In this document: one piece after another, positions 1 through 9,259 of the stretch
Layout: every line of letters starts with the position of its first letter
How positions within the stretch are numbered: the stretch's first letter is position 1
Source: Burkholderiales bacterium 39-55-53
GTDB taxonomy: Bacteria; Pseudomonadota; Gammaproteobacteria; Burkholderiales; Burkholderiaceae_C
NCBI GenBank assembly: GCA_002282445.1
Contig: NCJK01000003.1
Coordinates: 62,001 to 126,000, forward strand
DNA: 64,000 nt
Direction of reading: 5' to 3'
Notes under the pieces: generated by a model
Databases searched by the model: none
The model's input: only the letters and a program-made list of their open reading frames with translations
What the model was told of the DNA's origin: nothing
Translations under genes and position numbers: made by a program

Positions 1-74
1 TTCATGAAGTCGAACAGCAAGGCCAACACCACCAACATAGCCACCACCCAAAAGGCGGTTTGTACGGTTTCCAT
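1..74 (-). CDS. Inorganic phosphate transporter, PiT family (N-terminal 24 residues only)
   Basis: Only the first 24 codons lie in the window; the gene runs off the left edge. The translated start is a hydrophobic first membrane helix ending in FDFM, where PiT-family permeases continue into the signature N-G-x-x-D-A. PiT proteins move phosphate across the inner membrane by symport with a cation. The gene begins 13 bases after the stop of a DUF47 gene on the same strand, and DUF47-pit pairs are common in Proteobacteria, which supports the call. The family assignment rests on a short peptide plus this neighbour. Confidence 0.75.
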   Translation of the reverse strand, partial: METVQTAFWVVAMLVVLALLFDFM

Positions 75-87
75 GACTAATCCGTGA

Positions 88-735
88 TCAAGAGTTCTCG
101 AGGACGATGCCCTCGATCAAGTTGGCCACGTCTTCGCACTTGTCAGTGATGGTCTCCAACAACTGATAAATGGCTTTGAGCTTGAGCACTTCACGCACAT
201 CAGGCTCTTCGCGGAACAACTTGCTCATGGCGCTGCGCATCACGCGGTCAGCATCTGATTCAAGCTTGTCGATTTCTTCACAGGTCTTCAACGCGGCTTC
301 GGCTGTGGCATGGTCAGAAATCTTTTCCAACATATAGACAGCATCGCGCAAGCGCTCACAGCACTTCACGCTCAGGTCGGTCAAGCGCACGATTTCTTCG
401 TTCATGATGCGCACGTCATACAAAGCCATGGTTTCAGCTGTGTCATGAATCAAGTCAGCCACATCGTCCATGGTGTTGATGAGCGAGTGAATTTGTTCAC
501 GGTCAATCGGCGTGATGAAGGTTTTGTGGATGGCCACGTTGCACTCATGCGTGACGCGATCAGCGCCGCGCTCGGCGTTGTCTACTTCGCTGCTGTATTT
601 GTCCCGCAAGATGGGGTCACCGTAATTGGCCACCAAATTGGAAAATGCGTGAGCAGCTTCGACGATGCGATCGGCGTGCTGGTTGAACATGACGAAAAAA
701 TTGCCCTCTGTGGGCAACAACTTTCCAAACAACAT
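88..735 (-). CDS. DUF47/PhoU-like phosphate transport regulator
   Basis: This 215-residue, all-helical protein matches the DUF47 (TIGR00153-like) family, which is related to PhoU. Family members are soluble and are usually encoded next to a PiT permease, whose activity they are thought to adjust. The sequence is rich in charged helical segments and Met, with ERGAD near residue 55 and ESDAD near residue 160, the acidic repeats typical of PhoU-type metal-binding helices. An AGGAG ribosome site lies 6 bases before the ATG. The gene is directly upstream of the pit start on the minus strand, so the two are probably one operon. The mechanism of control is not proven for most members. Confidence 0.88.
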   Translation of the reverse strand: MLFGKLLPTEGNFFVMFNQHADRIVEAAHAFSNLVANYGDPILRDKYSSEVDNAERGADRVTHECNVAIHKTFITPIDREQIHSLINTMDDVADLIHDTAETMALYDVRIMNEEIVRLTDLSVKCCERLRDAVYMLEKISDHATAEAALKTCEEIDKLESDADRVMRSAMSKLFREEPDVREVLKLKAIYQLLETITDKCEDVANLIEGIVLENS

Positions 736-796
736 TTGGAGCTCCTAACGATGACGTATTTGTGACAAATCGATGACGTAGAAGTGTAATCGCAGC

Positions 797-1159
797 TCAA
801 GTACGGAAGATGAAATACACCGCACCCACCATGCACAAACCGGCCCACAGATAGTCGAGCTTGAGCGGTTCATTCAAGAAAAACACCGAAAACGGCACGA
901 ACACCAACAAAGTGATGACTTCTTGCATAATTTTGAGCTGCCCAACTTGCAAGCCCGCTTCATGAAAACCAATACGGTTGGCTGGCACTTGCAGCAAATA
1001 CTCCATAAGCGCAATGCCCCAGCTAACTAACGCGGCGGTGTACCAAGGTGAATTCGCCAAACTCTTGAGATGGCCGTACCAAGCGAACGTCATAAACACA
1101 TTGGCGGCAACCAGCAGCAATACCGCTTGCAAAGCGAGAGGAATGGCAGAAAAGTTCAT
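797..1159 (-). CDS. DUF486 family small membrane protein
   Basis: A 120-residue hydrophobic protein with about four membrane helices. Its MTFAWYGHLK segment near residue 25 and VPANRIG near residue 70 are hallmarks of the DUF486 family, small inner-membrane proteins with a drug/metabolite transporter-like half fold and no established function. I use the ATG at 1159 rather than the in-frame ATG at 1246, because family members start at this point and the longer form would run into folK. It lies 34 bases after the folK stop and is probably the last gene of the leftward perM-hda-HAD-pcnB-folK run. Confidence 0.85.
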   Translation of the reverse strand: MNFSAIPLALQAVLLLVAANVFMTFAWYGHLKSLANSPWYTAALVSWGIALMEYLLQVPANRIGFHEAGLQVGQLKIMQEVITLLVFVPFSVFFLNEPLKLDYLWAGLCMVGAVYFIFRT

Positions 1160-1193
1160 GGCAAATCCGTCGATCGTGAGATGAAACAGGGCC

Positions 1194-1664
1194 TCAGCCC
1201 ATGCGCTGAATAGCTTGGTGTTGCACAGCCACCAGCTGCACTGCACTCACCCGCTCAGGCCACACCTCGGCCAAAGGTTGCAATACAAAGGCGCGCTCGT
1301 GCCAGCGTGGGTGCGGCAAGGTCAGCTCAGGAGTGTCCAGCGATAAATCGCCGTAAAAGATGAGGTCAAGGTCCAGAGTGCGCGGCGCATTCTTAAAAGG
1401 TCGCTCACGGCCACTTTGCAACTCTAGCGCTTGCAAGGCATGCAACAACGCCAGCGGGCTGAGCTGTGTTTGGACCAAGACCACAGCGTTGATGAAATCT
1501 GGCCCTTGGGCCTCGTAAGGTGCACTGCGATACAGGGACGAGGCTTTGAACAGTTGCGTATCAGGCAAGCTCGTCACATCGCGCAAGGCTTGCTGCACCA
1601 TGGCTACCGCGTCGCCTAAGTTGGCTCCGAGGGCCACACAAGCCATGACGGGTGTTGCTGACAT
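1194..1664 (-). CDS. folK: 2-amino-4-hydroxy-6-hydroxymethyldihydropteridine pyrophosphokinase
   Basis: FolK (HPPK) transfers pyrophosphate from ATP to 6-hydroxymethyl-7,8-dihydropterin, the step before dihydropteroate synthase in folate synthesis. The 156-residue length fits the monofunctional enzyme. The N-terminal ALGANLGD, the SSLYRSAP segment near residue 45 and the signature R-T-L-D-L-D-L-I-F-Y-G near residue 98 (Mg-binding Asp pair) are present, followed by LPHPRWHERAFVL. The start lies 14 bases after the pcnB stop; pcnB-folK is a frequent pair in Proteobacteria and implies co-transcription. Confidence 0.96.
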   Translation of the reverse strand: MSATPVMACVALGANLGDAVAMVQQALRDVTSLPDTQLFKASSLYRSAPYEAQGPDFINAVVLVQTQLSPLALLHALQALELQSGRERPFKNAPRTLDLDLIFYGDLSLDTPELTLPHPRWHERAFVLQPLAEVWPERVSAVQLVAVQHQAIQRMG

Positions 1665-1678
1665 GGCGAAGAATCTGA

Positions 1679-3223
1679 TTATTCGGCTGCGGGTGAGCCA
1701 CCGGCTTCGCCCGTGGGCTTACGACGACGACGGCGGCGTTTTTTGGCTGGCGATGCAGCACCTTCTTCACCTTCGGGCTCTACCTCACGAAAACGTGGAT
1801 CTTCACCTTCAGGCTTGGGTGCACGACGCACCGCATGCACGCGTGGTGCACGCTGAGCTTTTTGCTGTTCTTGCCGCACCTGCTGAAGCAGGTCTTCACG
1901 CTCGCTGTCGCTGGCCACGCTGAACTCTTGCCACCAATCCGACAAGGCTTCATCCACCTCACCTACATCAGCACGCAAGCGCATGAAATCAAAGCCAGCA
2001 CGGAAACGCGATTGATCCACCAAGGTCCAAGGGCCACTGCCTGTGCGTTTTTCAAAACGCGGTTGCATCATCCAAATTTCGCGCATGTCCGCGCCGAGCT
2101 TGCCGCGTCCCGACACATCGCCAATGCGAGAGTCAAACACTTCGTCAATGGCATCTTGCAGCGCAGGGAACGATGGCTGTTTGACGCTGCGATGCGCCCA
2201 TGTTTCACGCACATCCGACCACAACACACAGGCCAGCAAGAAGCTTGGAGCCACGGGCTTGCCCTCGCCCACACGGCGGTCGGTGTCATTCAGAGCGGTG
2301 GTGACAAATTGTTCGCTGGCACGCTCGACCACGATGTCGAGCAGCGGGTAAATACCTTTGGCCAAACCGTGTTGCTTGAGTTGCTCAATGCTGGCCAGCG
2401 CGTGGCCGGTTTGCAAGAGCTTGAGCATTTCGTCAAACAAGCGGCTTTGCGGTACATCGGCCAGCAGCTTAGCGGCCTTCTTAAGTGGCGCTGCCGTCTT
2501 TGCTTCCATCTTGAAGCCCAAGCCTGCAAGCTTGGCCGCAAAACGCACGGCGCGAATCACGCGTACAGGGTCTTCGCGGTAGCGCGTGGCAGGGTCGCCA
2601 ATCATGCGAATGACTTTTTTCTTCGCGTCGGCAATGCCGCCGTGGTAGTCGATCACGTTGCCCGTTTCGGGGTCGTAATACATGGCGTTGATGGTGAAAT
2701 CGCGGCGCGCCGCGTCTTGGTCTTGTGGGCCCCACACGTTGTCGCGCAGCACACGGCCGCTGGCATCCACCGCGTGTTTCATATTGGCCAACTCTTGCTT
2801 GCTGCTGCGCTCGTTGCCTTTGACTTTTTCGGCATCGGCGTTGTCAAGGTGAGCACGGAAGGTGGACACCTCAATCACTTCATGCTCACGGCCTCGTCCA
2901 TACACCACGTGCACGATGCGGAAACGGCGGCCAATGATGAAGGCGCGTCGGAATGCAGCCTTAACTTGCTCAGGCGTGGCGTTGGTGGCCACATCAAAGT
3001 CTTTGGGCTTCAAGCCCAGCAACAAATCGCGCACAGCGCCACCCACGATGTAGGCTTCAAAGCCACGGTCTTGCAGGGTGCGCACCACGTTCAGGGCGCG
3101 TTCGTCCACCCAGTCGACGTTGATGCCGTGCACCTTGGCAGGCACCACATGGCGTTTGCCTAAGTTGAGCAGCGTGCTGGCGGGCGACTTGCCCATCAGC
3201 TTGTTGATGAATTGTTTGATCAT
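1679..3223 (-). CDS. pcnB: Poly(A) polymerase I
   Basis: PcnB adds 3' poly(A) tails to RNAs and so promotes their decay by the degradosome. The 514-residue protein has the class II nucleotidyltransferase head: GGAVRD near residue 56, the metal-binding D-x-D in KDFDVATN, then RRDFTINAM near residue 155 and the RNA-binding motif YREDPVRVIRAVRFAAKL. The C-terminal third is the variable RNA-binding region and ends in a very basic tail with KKRRRRRRK. I start at the ATG at 3223; it overlaps the HAD gene stop by 4 bases (ATGA), implying translational coupling. The longer in-frame reading to 3403 lies inside the HAD gene and is not expected to be used. Confidence 0.96.
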   Translation of the reverse strand: MIKQFINKLMGKSPASTLLNLGKRHVVPAKVHGINVDWVDERALNVVRTLQDRGFEAYIVGGAVRDLLLGLKPKDFDVATNATPEQVKAAFRRAFIIGRRFRIVHVVYGRGREHEVIEVSTFRAHLDNADAEKVKGNERSSKQELANMKHAVDASGRVLRDNVWGPQDQDAARRDFTINAMYYDPETGNVIDYHGGIADAKKKVIRMIGDPATRYREDPVRVIRAVRFAAKLAGLGFKMEAKTAAPLKKAAKLLADVPQSRLFDEMLKLLQTGHALASIEQLKQHGLAKGIYPLLDIVVERASEQFVTTALNDTDRRVGEGKPVAPSFLLACVLWSDVRETWAHRSVKQPSFPALQDAIDEVFDSRIGDVSGRGKLGADMREIWMMQPRFEKRTGSGPWTLVDQSRFRAGFDFMRLRADVGEVDEALSDWWQEFSVASDSEREDLLQQVRQEQQKAQRAPRVHAVRRAPKPEGEDPRFREVEPEGEEGAASPAKKRRRRRRKPTGEAGGSPAAE

Positions 3224-3891
3224 TGTTTTGGGAACAGTTCCAAAATCGGCCAGCCTTTTTCTAAGGCTGCGGCGCGCAGTGTGTTGTCGGAGTTGGTCGC
3301 CACGGGGTGGTTGACGCGCTCCAACAGGGGCAAATCGTTGCGGGAATCGCTGTAGAAGGTGGTCTCTACATCGGCCCAGTCCAAGCCTTCGCGTATGAGC
3401 CATTGTTGCAGACGTTGCACTTTGCCTTCGCGCAGGGTGGGCACACCGCTGATTTCGTTGGTAAACCAGCCATTCGCATCTCGCACCAACTCCACCGCAA
3501 TCAGCTCGTCCACGCCAAAGGCTTTGGCAATGGGGCGGGTCACAAACTCGTTGGTGGCGGTGATGATGATGACGCGGTCGCCTGCATCTTTGTGCTTTTG
3601 CACCAGCGCCAGCGCTTCGGGGCGGATAGCAGGCTGAATCACCTCACGCATGAATTGCGCGTGCGCCTCTGCAGCCACTTCTGGCCCGCGCTGACAAAAC
3701 GCCTCAGACGCAAAACGCACATACTCGTGAATGTCCAAAGTGCCCGCTTGATAGTGGGCATAAAACTCGTCGTTACGCTTGATGAACGCATCGCGCTCAT
3801 GCCAACCCAAACGCACGGTGAACTCGCCCCACGACTGGTCGGAGTCAATCGGCAACAAGGTGTGGTCAAGGTCAAATAAGGCGAGTTTCAT
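3220..3891 (-). CDS. HAD-superfamily subfamily IB phosphatase
   Basis: A 223-residue hydrolase of the HAD IB group (SerB/TIGR01490-like). All motifs are visible: FDLDHTLLP at the N-terminus (nucleophile Asp, acid-base Asp), the Thr of ITATNEF, the Lys of EGKVQRL and the motif IV SDSRNDLPLL. Such enzymes remove phosphate from small metabolites; the real substrate is unknown, and the name phosphoserine phosphatase would go beyond the evidence. The ATG at 3891 overlaps the hda stop by one base; a GTG three bases upstream is an alternative start. It lies between hda and pcnB, an order often seen in Burkholderiales. Confidence 0.88.
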   Translation of the reverse strand: MKLALFDLDHTLLPIDSDQSWGEFTVRLGWHERDAFIKRNDEFYAHYQAGTLDIHEYVRFASEAFCQRGPEVAAEAHAQFMREVIQPAIRPEALALVQKHKDAGDRVIIITATNEFVTRPIAKAFGVDELIAVELVRDANGWFTNEISGVPTLREGKVQRLQQWLIREGLDWADVETTFYSDSRNDLPLLERVNHPVATNSDNTLRAAALEKGWPILELFPKQ

Positions 3892-4577
3892 CACATGGCT
3901 TCCAGCATGGCTTTGATCAACGGGATGGTGATGGCGCGTTGCGTTTGCAGAGCATAGCCATCGAGTTGATCGAGGAGTTGAATCAGGCTGCTGAGGTCGC
4001 GGCTGAAACGGTTGAGCATGAAGTCCATCACCTCATCGCTCAAGAACACACCTCGGTCATCGGCCTGTTGGCGCAGCACGGCACGGCGCTCGGTTTCGCT
4101 GAGCACCTGCAATTGAAAAATATGGCCCCAGCCCAAGCGGGTGCGCAAGTCTTCGCGCAGGGCCAAGTCGCTGGGCGGCACATTGCCTGCGGCTAACACC
4201 CAACGCTGCTGACCATCGGTGGGCGTGGTGGCGTTGACAAACCAATTGAAAGCGGCGTGCTGCTGCACCGCCGTGTAGAGATGCACATCGTCCAAGATGA
4301 CCACGCGCCATGCATCATTGAAACCAGAAGGCTCAGCTACTGTCGCATCCATCCAGCCGACGGGGCAGCCTTGGTCGCGCAAGGCGGCTTGCGCGGCGCG
4401 CAGCAAATGGGTTTTACCACTGCCGCCCTCGCCCCACACATAAGTGGGCACGGGTGAACGCTTGTCGTTGCCCACCCAAAGTTGCAAGTGCTGCAACGCG
4501 GCTTGGTTGGGGCCTGCGAAAAAGTTTTTGAGTGTCGGGCCTGGGGCCAAACCAATGTCGAGTGCAATTTGCTTCAT
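3891..4577 (-). CDS. hda: DnaA regulatory inactivator Hda
   Basis: Hda is a DnaA-like AAA+ protein that binds the DNA-loaded sliding clamp and stimulates ATP hydrolysis by DnaA, preventing re-initiation. The 228-residue protein has Walker A GEGGSGKTHLL near residue 50, Walker B VVILDDVHLY near residue 93, and the sensor/arginine-finger segment LREDLRTRLGWG near residue 142. The N-terminal QIALDIG resembles the clamp-binding motif of Hda (Q-L-x-L-P-L type). It is shorter than DnaA and has no C-terminal DNA-binding domain. I use the ATG at 4577; a GTG at 4583 touches the stop of the upstream permease gene and is possible. Confidence 0.93.
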   Translation of the reverse strand: MKQIALDIGLAPGPTLKNFFAGPNQAALQHLQLWVGNDKRSPVPTYVWGEGGSGKTHLLRAAQAALRDQGCPVGWMDATVAEPSGFNDAWRVVILDDVHLYTAVQQHAAFNWFVNATTPTDGQQRWVLAAGNVPPSDLALREDLRTRLGWGHIFQLQVLSETERRAVLRQQADDRGVFLSDEVMDFMLNRFSRDLSSLIQLLDQLDGYALQTQRAITIPLIKAMLEAM

Positions 4578-4583
4578 CTGCAC

Positions 4584-5657
4584 TCAAACACCACGGTACA
4601 AAGCGCTGGCTTGGTACTGCGCACGCAAACGGCGAATGGCCACCAACAAAACGGCACTGGCAGGCAAGGCCACCAGCACACCTACAAAGCCGAACAGTTG
4701 ACCAAAAGCCATCAAAGCAAAAATCACATGCAGTGGGTGCAGGCCAATACGCTCGCCCACCAAGCGGGGCGTGAGCACAAAGCTCTCAATCAGCTGACCC
4801 ATGCCATACACCACCGCCACCATCAGCAAAGCCTCGCTGGGCGCAAACTGCAGCACGCCCGCCAAGATGGCCAAGACCAGACCCACGCCAAAGCCCACAT
4901 ACGGCACAAACACCGCCAAGCCAGTGAATACGCCAATCGGGAATGCCAACTCCAAGCCAAAAGCCCACAAAGCCACGCTGTAATACACCGCCAACAAGGC
5001 CATGACCGACAACTGGCCACGCAAGTATTGGCCCAACACTTCGTCGCATTCGTTCACAAAGCTGTCGTATGCGCTGCGTGCAGGCAGGGGCACCAAAGCC
5101 TCGACGTGGCGCACAAAACGTTGCCAATCGATCAGCAAATAAAACAGCACAACGGGTATCAAGATCAAATTGCCCACCACCGCCAAGGCCACGCTGCCAC
5201 CAATGCGCAGCGACGTCAGCGCTTGTCTGAAACCATCGTCAAACGAGGTGCTGAAGTTTTGCAGCACAAAGGCTTTGATGCTGGCACTGTCTAACACCAC
5301 AGGGATGCCTTTGGCTTGCAGCCAAGGTGCGATGTCAGTTTGCAGACGCTCAACCAGCACAGGCACTTGGTCGCGCATGCGAGGTAGCTCGTTGGCCAAG
5401 ATGGGGATCAACAAGGTGAACAAGGCCACCAGCAGCAGCAAAAACACCACTTCCACCAACACGACCGCCACCAAACGTGGCAAACGCCCACCAAATACAC
5501 GCTGGAGACTTCGCACCATCGGGCTCAGCACATAAGCCAACACAGCTGCCACCACAAACGGCATCAGCACAGGGCCCAGCAACCACAGCACAAGCGCAGT
5601 GACGCCTGCGAGGCCAGTCCAAGCGAGGGCGTGTTGTTGTGCGGGGGTGAATTGCAT
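4584..5657 (-). CDS. AI-2E family transporter / PerM-like permease
   Basis: This 357-residue integral membrane protein has about eight hydrophobic segments in the pattern of the AI-2E (PerM/YdgG/TqsA) family: two helices at the N-terminus, a long amphipathic stretch around residues 75-150, and then paired helices. [16 protein letters not shown] near residue 265 and the ending segment [24 protein letters not shown] are typical. Despite the family name, substrates vary and most members are uncharacterised. The ATG at 5657 matches the family N-terminus. It is the first gene of the leftward operon ending at DUF486, and hda follows within a few bases. A shared promoter region of about 80 bases separates it from purM. 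Confidence 0.88.
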   Translation of the reverse strand: MQFTPAQQHALAWTGLAGVTALVLWLLGPVLMPFVVAAVLAYVLSPMVRSLQRVFGGRLPRLVAVVLVEVVFLLLLVALFTLLIPILANELPRMRDQVPVLVERLQTDIAPWLQAKGIPVVLDSASIKAFVLQNFSTSFDDGFRQALTSLRIGGSVALAVVGNLILIPVVLFYLLIDWQRFVRHVEALVPLPARSAYDSFVNECDEVLGQYLRGQLSVMALLAVYYSVALWAFGLELAFPIGVFTGLAVFVPYVGFGVGLVLAILAGVLQFAPSEALLMVAVVYGMGQLIESFVLTPRLVGERIGLHPLHVIFALMAFGQLFGFVGVLVALPASAVLLVAIRRLRAQYQASALYRGV

Positions 5658-5739
5658 ACAGCGTGTGAGGGTGATGGCTTTAAAATTACCGCTTGATTCT
5701 ATCGGCGCACACCTTGCAGCGCCCCAGCACCTCTTCACT

Positions 5740-6768
5740 ATGAACAAACCCCTCTCCTACAAAGACGCCGGCGTCGACATCGTCGCAGGCGATGCCTTGG
5801 TCGAACGCATCAAACCCTTGGCCAAGAAAACCATGCGCGAGGGCGTGTTGGCAGGCATCGGCGGTTTTGGCGCTTTGTTTGAAGTGCCCAAGCGCTACAA
5901 AGAACCCGTGCTGGTGAGTGGCACTGACGGCGTGGGCACCAAGCTCAAACTGGCCTTTGAATGGCAAATGCACGATACCGTGGGCATCGACTTGGTGGCC
6001 ATGAGCGTGAACGACGTGTTGGTGCAAGGCGCTGAACCTCTGTTCTTCCTCGACTACTTTGCTTGCGGCAAATTGCACATCGACACCGCCGCTGCGGTGG
6101 TAGGCGGCATTGCCAAAGGCTGCGAGCTGTCCGGCTGCGCCTTGATTGGCGGCGAAACCGCTGAAATGCCTGGCATGTACCCAGATGGCGAATACGACCT
6201 CGCAGGCTTTGCCGTGGGTGCGGTGGAAAAATCCAAAATCTTGACTGGCCAAAACGTCAAGCCAGGAGATGTGGTGCTCGGCTTGGCCTCGGCTGGCGTG
6301 CATTCCAATGGCTTCTCATTGGTGCGCAAGGTGATTGACCGCGCAGGCGCCAACGCCCCCGCCACTTTGGATGGCAAGCCGTTCAAAGAAGCCATCATGG
6401 CCCCCACCCGCTTGTATGTGAAGAGCGTGTTGGCAGCTTTGGCCGAAACGCCTATTAAAGCTTTGGCTCACATCACCGGTGGCGGCTTGTTAGAAAACAT
6501 CCCACGCGTGTTGCCCGAAGGCACTGCGGCTCACCTGAAAAAAGGCAGCTGGCCACAAACCGAGCTGTTTGCTTGGTTGCAAAACACTGCGGGCATTGTC
6601 GACATCGAAATGAACCGCACGTTCAACAACGGGATTGGCATGGTGGTGGTCATTGACGCCGCCCACGCAGCCGCTTGTGCCGATGTGCTGCGCGCTCACG
6701 GCGAACAAGTGCACACCATTGGTGTGATCGCTGAACTGGGCGATGGCCCTGCGGTGGTGGTGGCCTAA
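5740..6768 (+). CDS. purM: Phosphoribosylformylglycinamidine cyclo-ligase
   Basis: PurM (AIR synthetase) closes the imidazole ring in de novo purine synthesis, turning FGAM and ATP into aminoimidazole ribotide. The 342-residue length fits. Seen in sequence: [15 protein letters not shown] at the N-terminus, the glycine loop [11 protein letters not shown], the ATP-binding [13 protein letters not shown] near residue 65, and [11 protein letters not shown] near residue 140, all PurM signatures. The ATG at 5740 is preferred; the reading frame is open upstream but there it overlaps the divergent permease gene. A strong terminator follows the stop. Confidence 0.98.
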   Translation: MNKPLSYKDAGVDIVAGDALVERIKPLAKKTMREGVLAGIGGFGALFEVPKRYKEPVLVSGTDGVGTKLKLAFEWQMHDTVGIDLVAMSVNDVLVQGAEPLFFLDYFACGKLHIDTAAAVVGGIAKGCELSGCALIGGETAEMPGMYPDGEYDLAGFAVGAVEKSKILTGQNVKPGDVVLGLASAGVHSNGFSLVRKVIDRAGANAPATLDGKPFKEAIMAPTRLYVKSVLAALAETPIKALAHITGGGLLENIPRVLPEGTAAHLKKGSWPQTELFAWLQNTAGIVDIEMNRTFNNGIGMVVVIDAAHAAACADVLRAHGEQVHTIGVIAELGDGPAVVVA

Positions 6769-6784
6769 AGCCACTTGCCCCAAC

Positions 6785-6811
6785 AAAAAAGCACCCTCGG
6801 GTGCTTTTTTT
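6785..6811. terminator. Bidirectional rho-independent terminator after purM
   Basis: GCACCCTCGGGTGC forms a short perfect hairpin flanked by A6 on the left and T7 on the right, so it can end both the rightward purM transcript and the leftward sirB1-like transcript. It overlaps the last base or two of the leftward gene. Confidence 0.9.
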
Positions 6812-7535
6812 ATTCTTCGTCGTGCACTTGCGGCAGCAACACCATCAACCTTTGCCGCACCAACAACAAGCGCTCTGGGTCTTGGTGCGAGGTGTACACC
6901 TCTTCCAAATTGCGCAACATGCGCGCCACGATTTCGCGTGGCGTGGCGGCGCGTAAATAGTGTTTGAGCAACTCGTCCGACACATGGCCATCACGCAATA
7001 AGCCCGACTCTGCATGCAAAGGCACCAAGCGCTCGGACAAGTCTTCTTTGCTCAGCGACTCACCCGTGAACGGGTCAATCACCACCTGCCCTTCGTTCGG
7101 GAAAGGCAAACGCACTTTCACCAAGAAGTGTCCAGGAAAGCCCACACCTTGCGCACGCAGCCCGATGCTTTGCGCCAGCTCTAGCCACAACACCGCCAAG
7201 CTGATGGGAATGCCTCGGCGCGTGCGCAACATGACATGCAAATAGCTGTTGTTTGGGTCGTAGTAGTTGTTGAGGTTGCCGCTGAATCCAAGCTCTTCAA
7301 AAAAGAACTTGTTGAGCAAGCGCAGTTTCTGCAAGGCGCCTGCATCTGAGGGCAAGCGTTGTTTGAGGCGACTGCTGAGCTGATCCACCAGATCGAGCAC
7401 CTCTTGAATGTCTAGCTCTGGGTACTCGTCTTGAGCCAAGCTAGCGGCGGCTTCGAGCAAAGGAAACTGCTCATCGCTTTGCACCAAGGAAGCAAAGTAT
7501 TCCAAGGCGGTGGGTACTTCGAGTTTGAAATCCAT
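6810..7535 (-). CDS. SirB1 family transglutaminase-like/TPR protein
   Basis: A 241-residue cytoplasmic protein of the SirB1 (YchA-like) family. The central block NLNNYYDPNNSYLHVMLRTR, then GIPISLAVLWLELA and VGFPGHFLVKV, is the conserved transglutaminase-like core found across Proteobacteria; the C-terminal 70 residues form TPR-like helices. No enzymatic activity is established for the family. The gene follows murJ on the minus strand with a 40-base gap, and probably shares its transcript. The ATG at 7535 fits the family N-terminus. Confidence 0.88.
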   Translation of the reverse strand: MDFKLEVPTALEYFASLVQSDEQFPLLEAAASLAQDEYPELDIQEVLDLVDQLSSRLKQRLPSDAGALQKLRLLNKFFFEELGFSGNLNNYYDPNNSYLHVMLRTRRGIPISLAVLWLELAQSIGLRAQGVGFPGHFLVKVRLPFPNEGQVVIDPFTGESLSKEDLSERLVPLHAESGLLRDGHVSDELLKHYLRAATPREIVARMLRNLEEVYTSHQDPERLLLVRQRLMVLLPQVHDEE

Positions 7536-7575
7536 GGCTCAGTCCCCTTCTTTGTTTTGGTTGATCAGCGCTGAG

Positions 7576-9141
7576 TTATCGACGCAACAATGCACGCAGT
7601 TTCAAGCCGGTGATGGTGAGTGTCGCAAAGTACAGCAATGCAGACACAGCCAACACACCGGCCATCAAGCCCACGCGCAACAGCGGCGTGGCATGCAAAG
7701 CCGTCCAATCCCAATGCTGGGCCGACCACCACAGCCATGCGCCCAGCACAGCACACGCCACTAGCACTTGCAGCACAAAGCGCAACCAGCCAGCGCTCAT
7801 CACATACGTTCCATTCTTGCGCAAACCCCACAGCAACCAAGCTGCATTGACCAAAGCCCCCAAACCAATCGACAAGGCGAGGCCAGCATGCGCGAAGTAC
7901 GGAACCAATGCCACGTTGAACAACTGCGTAATGATCAGCACTGCCACGGCAATACGCACCGGCGTGCGAATGTCTTGGCTGGCGTAATAGCCAGGCGCTA
8001 GCACCTTGATGGCCACCAACCCAAGCAAGCCCACCCCGTAGCCCATCAGGGCCAGTGTGGTTTGTTGCACATCGTGGGCAGTGAATGCGCCGTAGTTGTA
8101 GAGAACAGCAACCAAGGCCTTAGAAAAAATCAGCAAGGCCAAGGCACATGGCAGCGCCAGCAGCAGCACTAGGCGCAAGCCCCAGTCCAGCATGTCTGAA
8201 TATTTAGCAGTGTCATTGGCAGCCTTCGCCGCCGACAGCTGAGGCATCAACACCACGCCCAAGGCCACGCCCAACAAGGCGGTGGGGAACTCCATCAAAC
8301 GGTCGGCATAGCTGAGCCAACTCACACTACCAGCGGTCAGGTGCGAGGCAATTTGCGTGTTAATGAGCAAAGAAATCTGCGCCACGCTCACGCCCAGCAA
8401 AGCAGGCACCATCAGCTGCAAGATGCGCTTGGGGCCTTCGCCACCCCAAGCTTCGCGCACAGAGCGCCAGCTCAGGCCCACGCGGGGCAACATGCCCAAA
8501 CGGCGCAAAGCCAAAAGCTGAATGCTGAGCTGCGCCACACCGCCCAGCATCACGCCCACGGCCAAAGCATAAATCGGGGGCACGCCCAAAGTCCCAAACC
8601 ATGGGCCGCCCCACCATGCGGCGGCAATCATGGACACGTTCAGCAGCACGGGCGTGGCAGCTGGTACGGCGAAACGCTTCCAAGTGTTGAGCACGCCTGC
8701 AGCCAAGGCCACCAACGACATAAAAGCGATGTACGGAAACATGAAGCGCGTCATCACCACCGCCACTTCAAAACCTTCGGGCGACTGCTGCAAACCACTG
8801 GCCATGGCCCACACCAACCAAGGTGCAGCCAAAACACCGAAGACTGAAGTGATAAATAAAGCCCAAATCAGCAAGGTGGCCACTTGGTTGATCAACACAT
8901 GGGTGGCTTCATCGCCATGCTGTTGGCGGCTGGCGGCCAGCACGGGCACAAAGGCTTGGCTGAACGCACCCTCGGCAAACAAGCGGCGGAATAAATTGGG
9001 GATGCGAAACGCCACATTGAAGGCGTCGGTCAGGGCGCTGGCCCCGAAAGTCGAGGCAATCAGCAGTTCGCGCATCAGCCCAGTGATGCGGGAAACCAGG
9101 GTCAAGCCCGAGACGATGGAGGCAGATTTGAACAATGACAC
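7576..9141 (-). CDS. murJ: Lipid II flippase MurJ
   Basis: MurJ moves lipid II across the inner membrane for peptidoglycan synthesis. The 521-residue protein has about 14 membrane helices. The N-terminal SLFKSASIVSGLTLVSRI, then RELLIASTFGAS and RIPNLFRRLFAEGAFSQAFVPV, is diagnostic and contains the conserved basic residues of the central cavity. I choose a GTG start at 9141, because family members begin Met-Ser-Leu-Phe/Leu-Lys at that point. The reading frame is open to 9279, but this would overlap the rpsT start and promoter. It is transcribed away from rpsT, a conserved arrangement in Betaproteobacteria. Confidence 0.96.
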   Translation of the reverse strand: MSLFKSASIVSGLTLVSRITGLMRELLIASTFGASALTDAFNVAFRIPNLFRRLFAEGAFSQAFVPVLAASRQQHGDEATHVLINQVATLLIWALFITSVFGVLAAPWLVWAMASGLQQSPEGFEVAVVMTRFMFPYIAFMSLVALAAGVLNTWKRFAVPAATPVLLNVSMIAAAWWGGPWFGTLGVPPIYALAVGVMLGGVAQLSIQLLALRRLGMLPRVGLSWRSVREAWGGEGPKRILQLMVPALLGVSVAQISLLINTQIASHLTAGSVSWLSYADRLMEFPTALLGVALGVVLMPQLSAAKAANDTAKYSDMLDWGLRLVLLLALPCALALLIFSKALVAVLYNYGAFTAHDVQQTTLALMGYGVGLLGLVAIKVLAPGYYASQDIRTPVRIAVAVLIITQLFNVALVPYFAHAGLALSIGLGALVNAAWLLWGLRKNGTYVMSAGWLRFVLQVLVACAVLGAWLWWSAQHWDWTALHATPLLRVGLMAGVLAVSALLYFATLTITGLKLRALLRR

Positions 9142-9204
9142 GTTTGGAGTGTAGCGAGGCCTTGACAAGCCTTTTGGGCGGGCTTCGGCCCCAGTTTTGG
9201 GATT

Positions 9205-9213
9205 TGCTACAAT
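9205..9213 (+). promoter_or_regulatory. Probable extended -10 promoter element of rpsT
   Basis: TGCTACAAT carries the TGn extension and a TACAAT -10 hexamer 47 bases before the rpsT start, inside the murJ/rpsT divergent region. No good -35 is seen at the usual spacing, which fits an extended -10 promoter. This is a motif call only. Confidence 0.5.
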
Positions 9214-9259
9214 CATGGGCTTTGCTGACATCATCCTCAGACACTTAAGGAATTTAATC

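Noticed and set aside
1835-3163. 442-codon open frame on the plus strand opposite pcnB
   Set aside because: It is the antisense shadow of pcnB, which has intact poly(A) polymerase motifs; the antisense translation is His/Ala-rich without domains.
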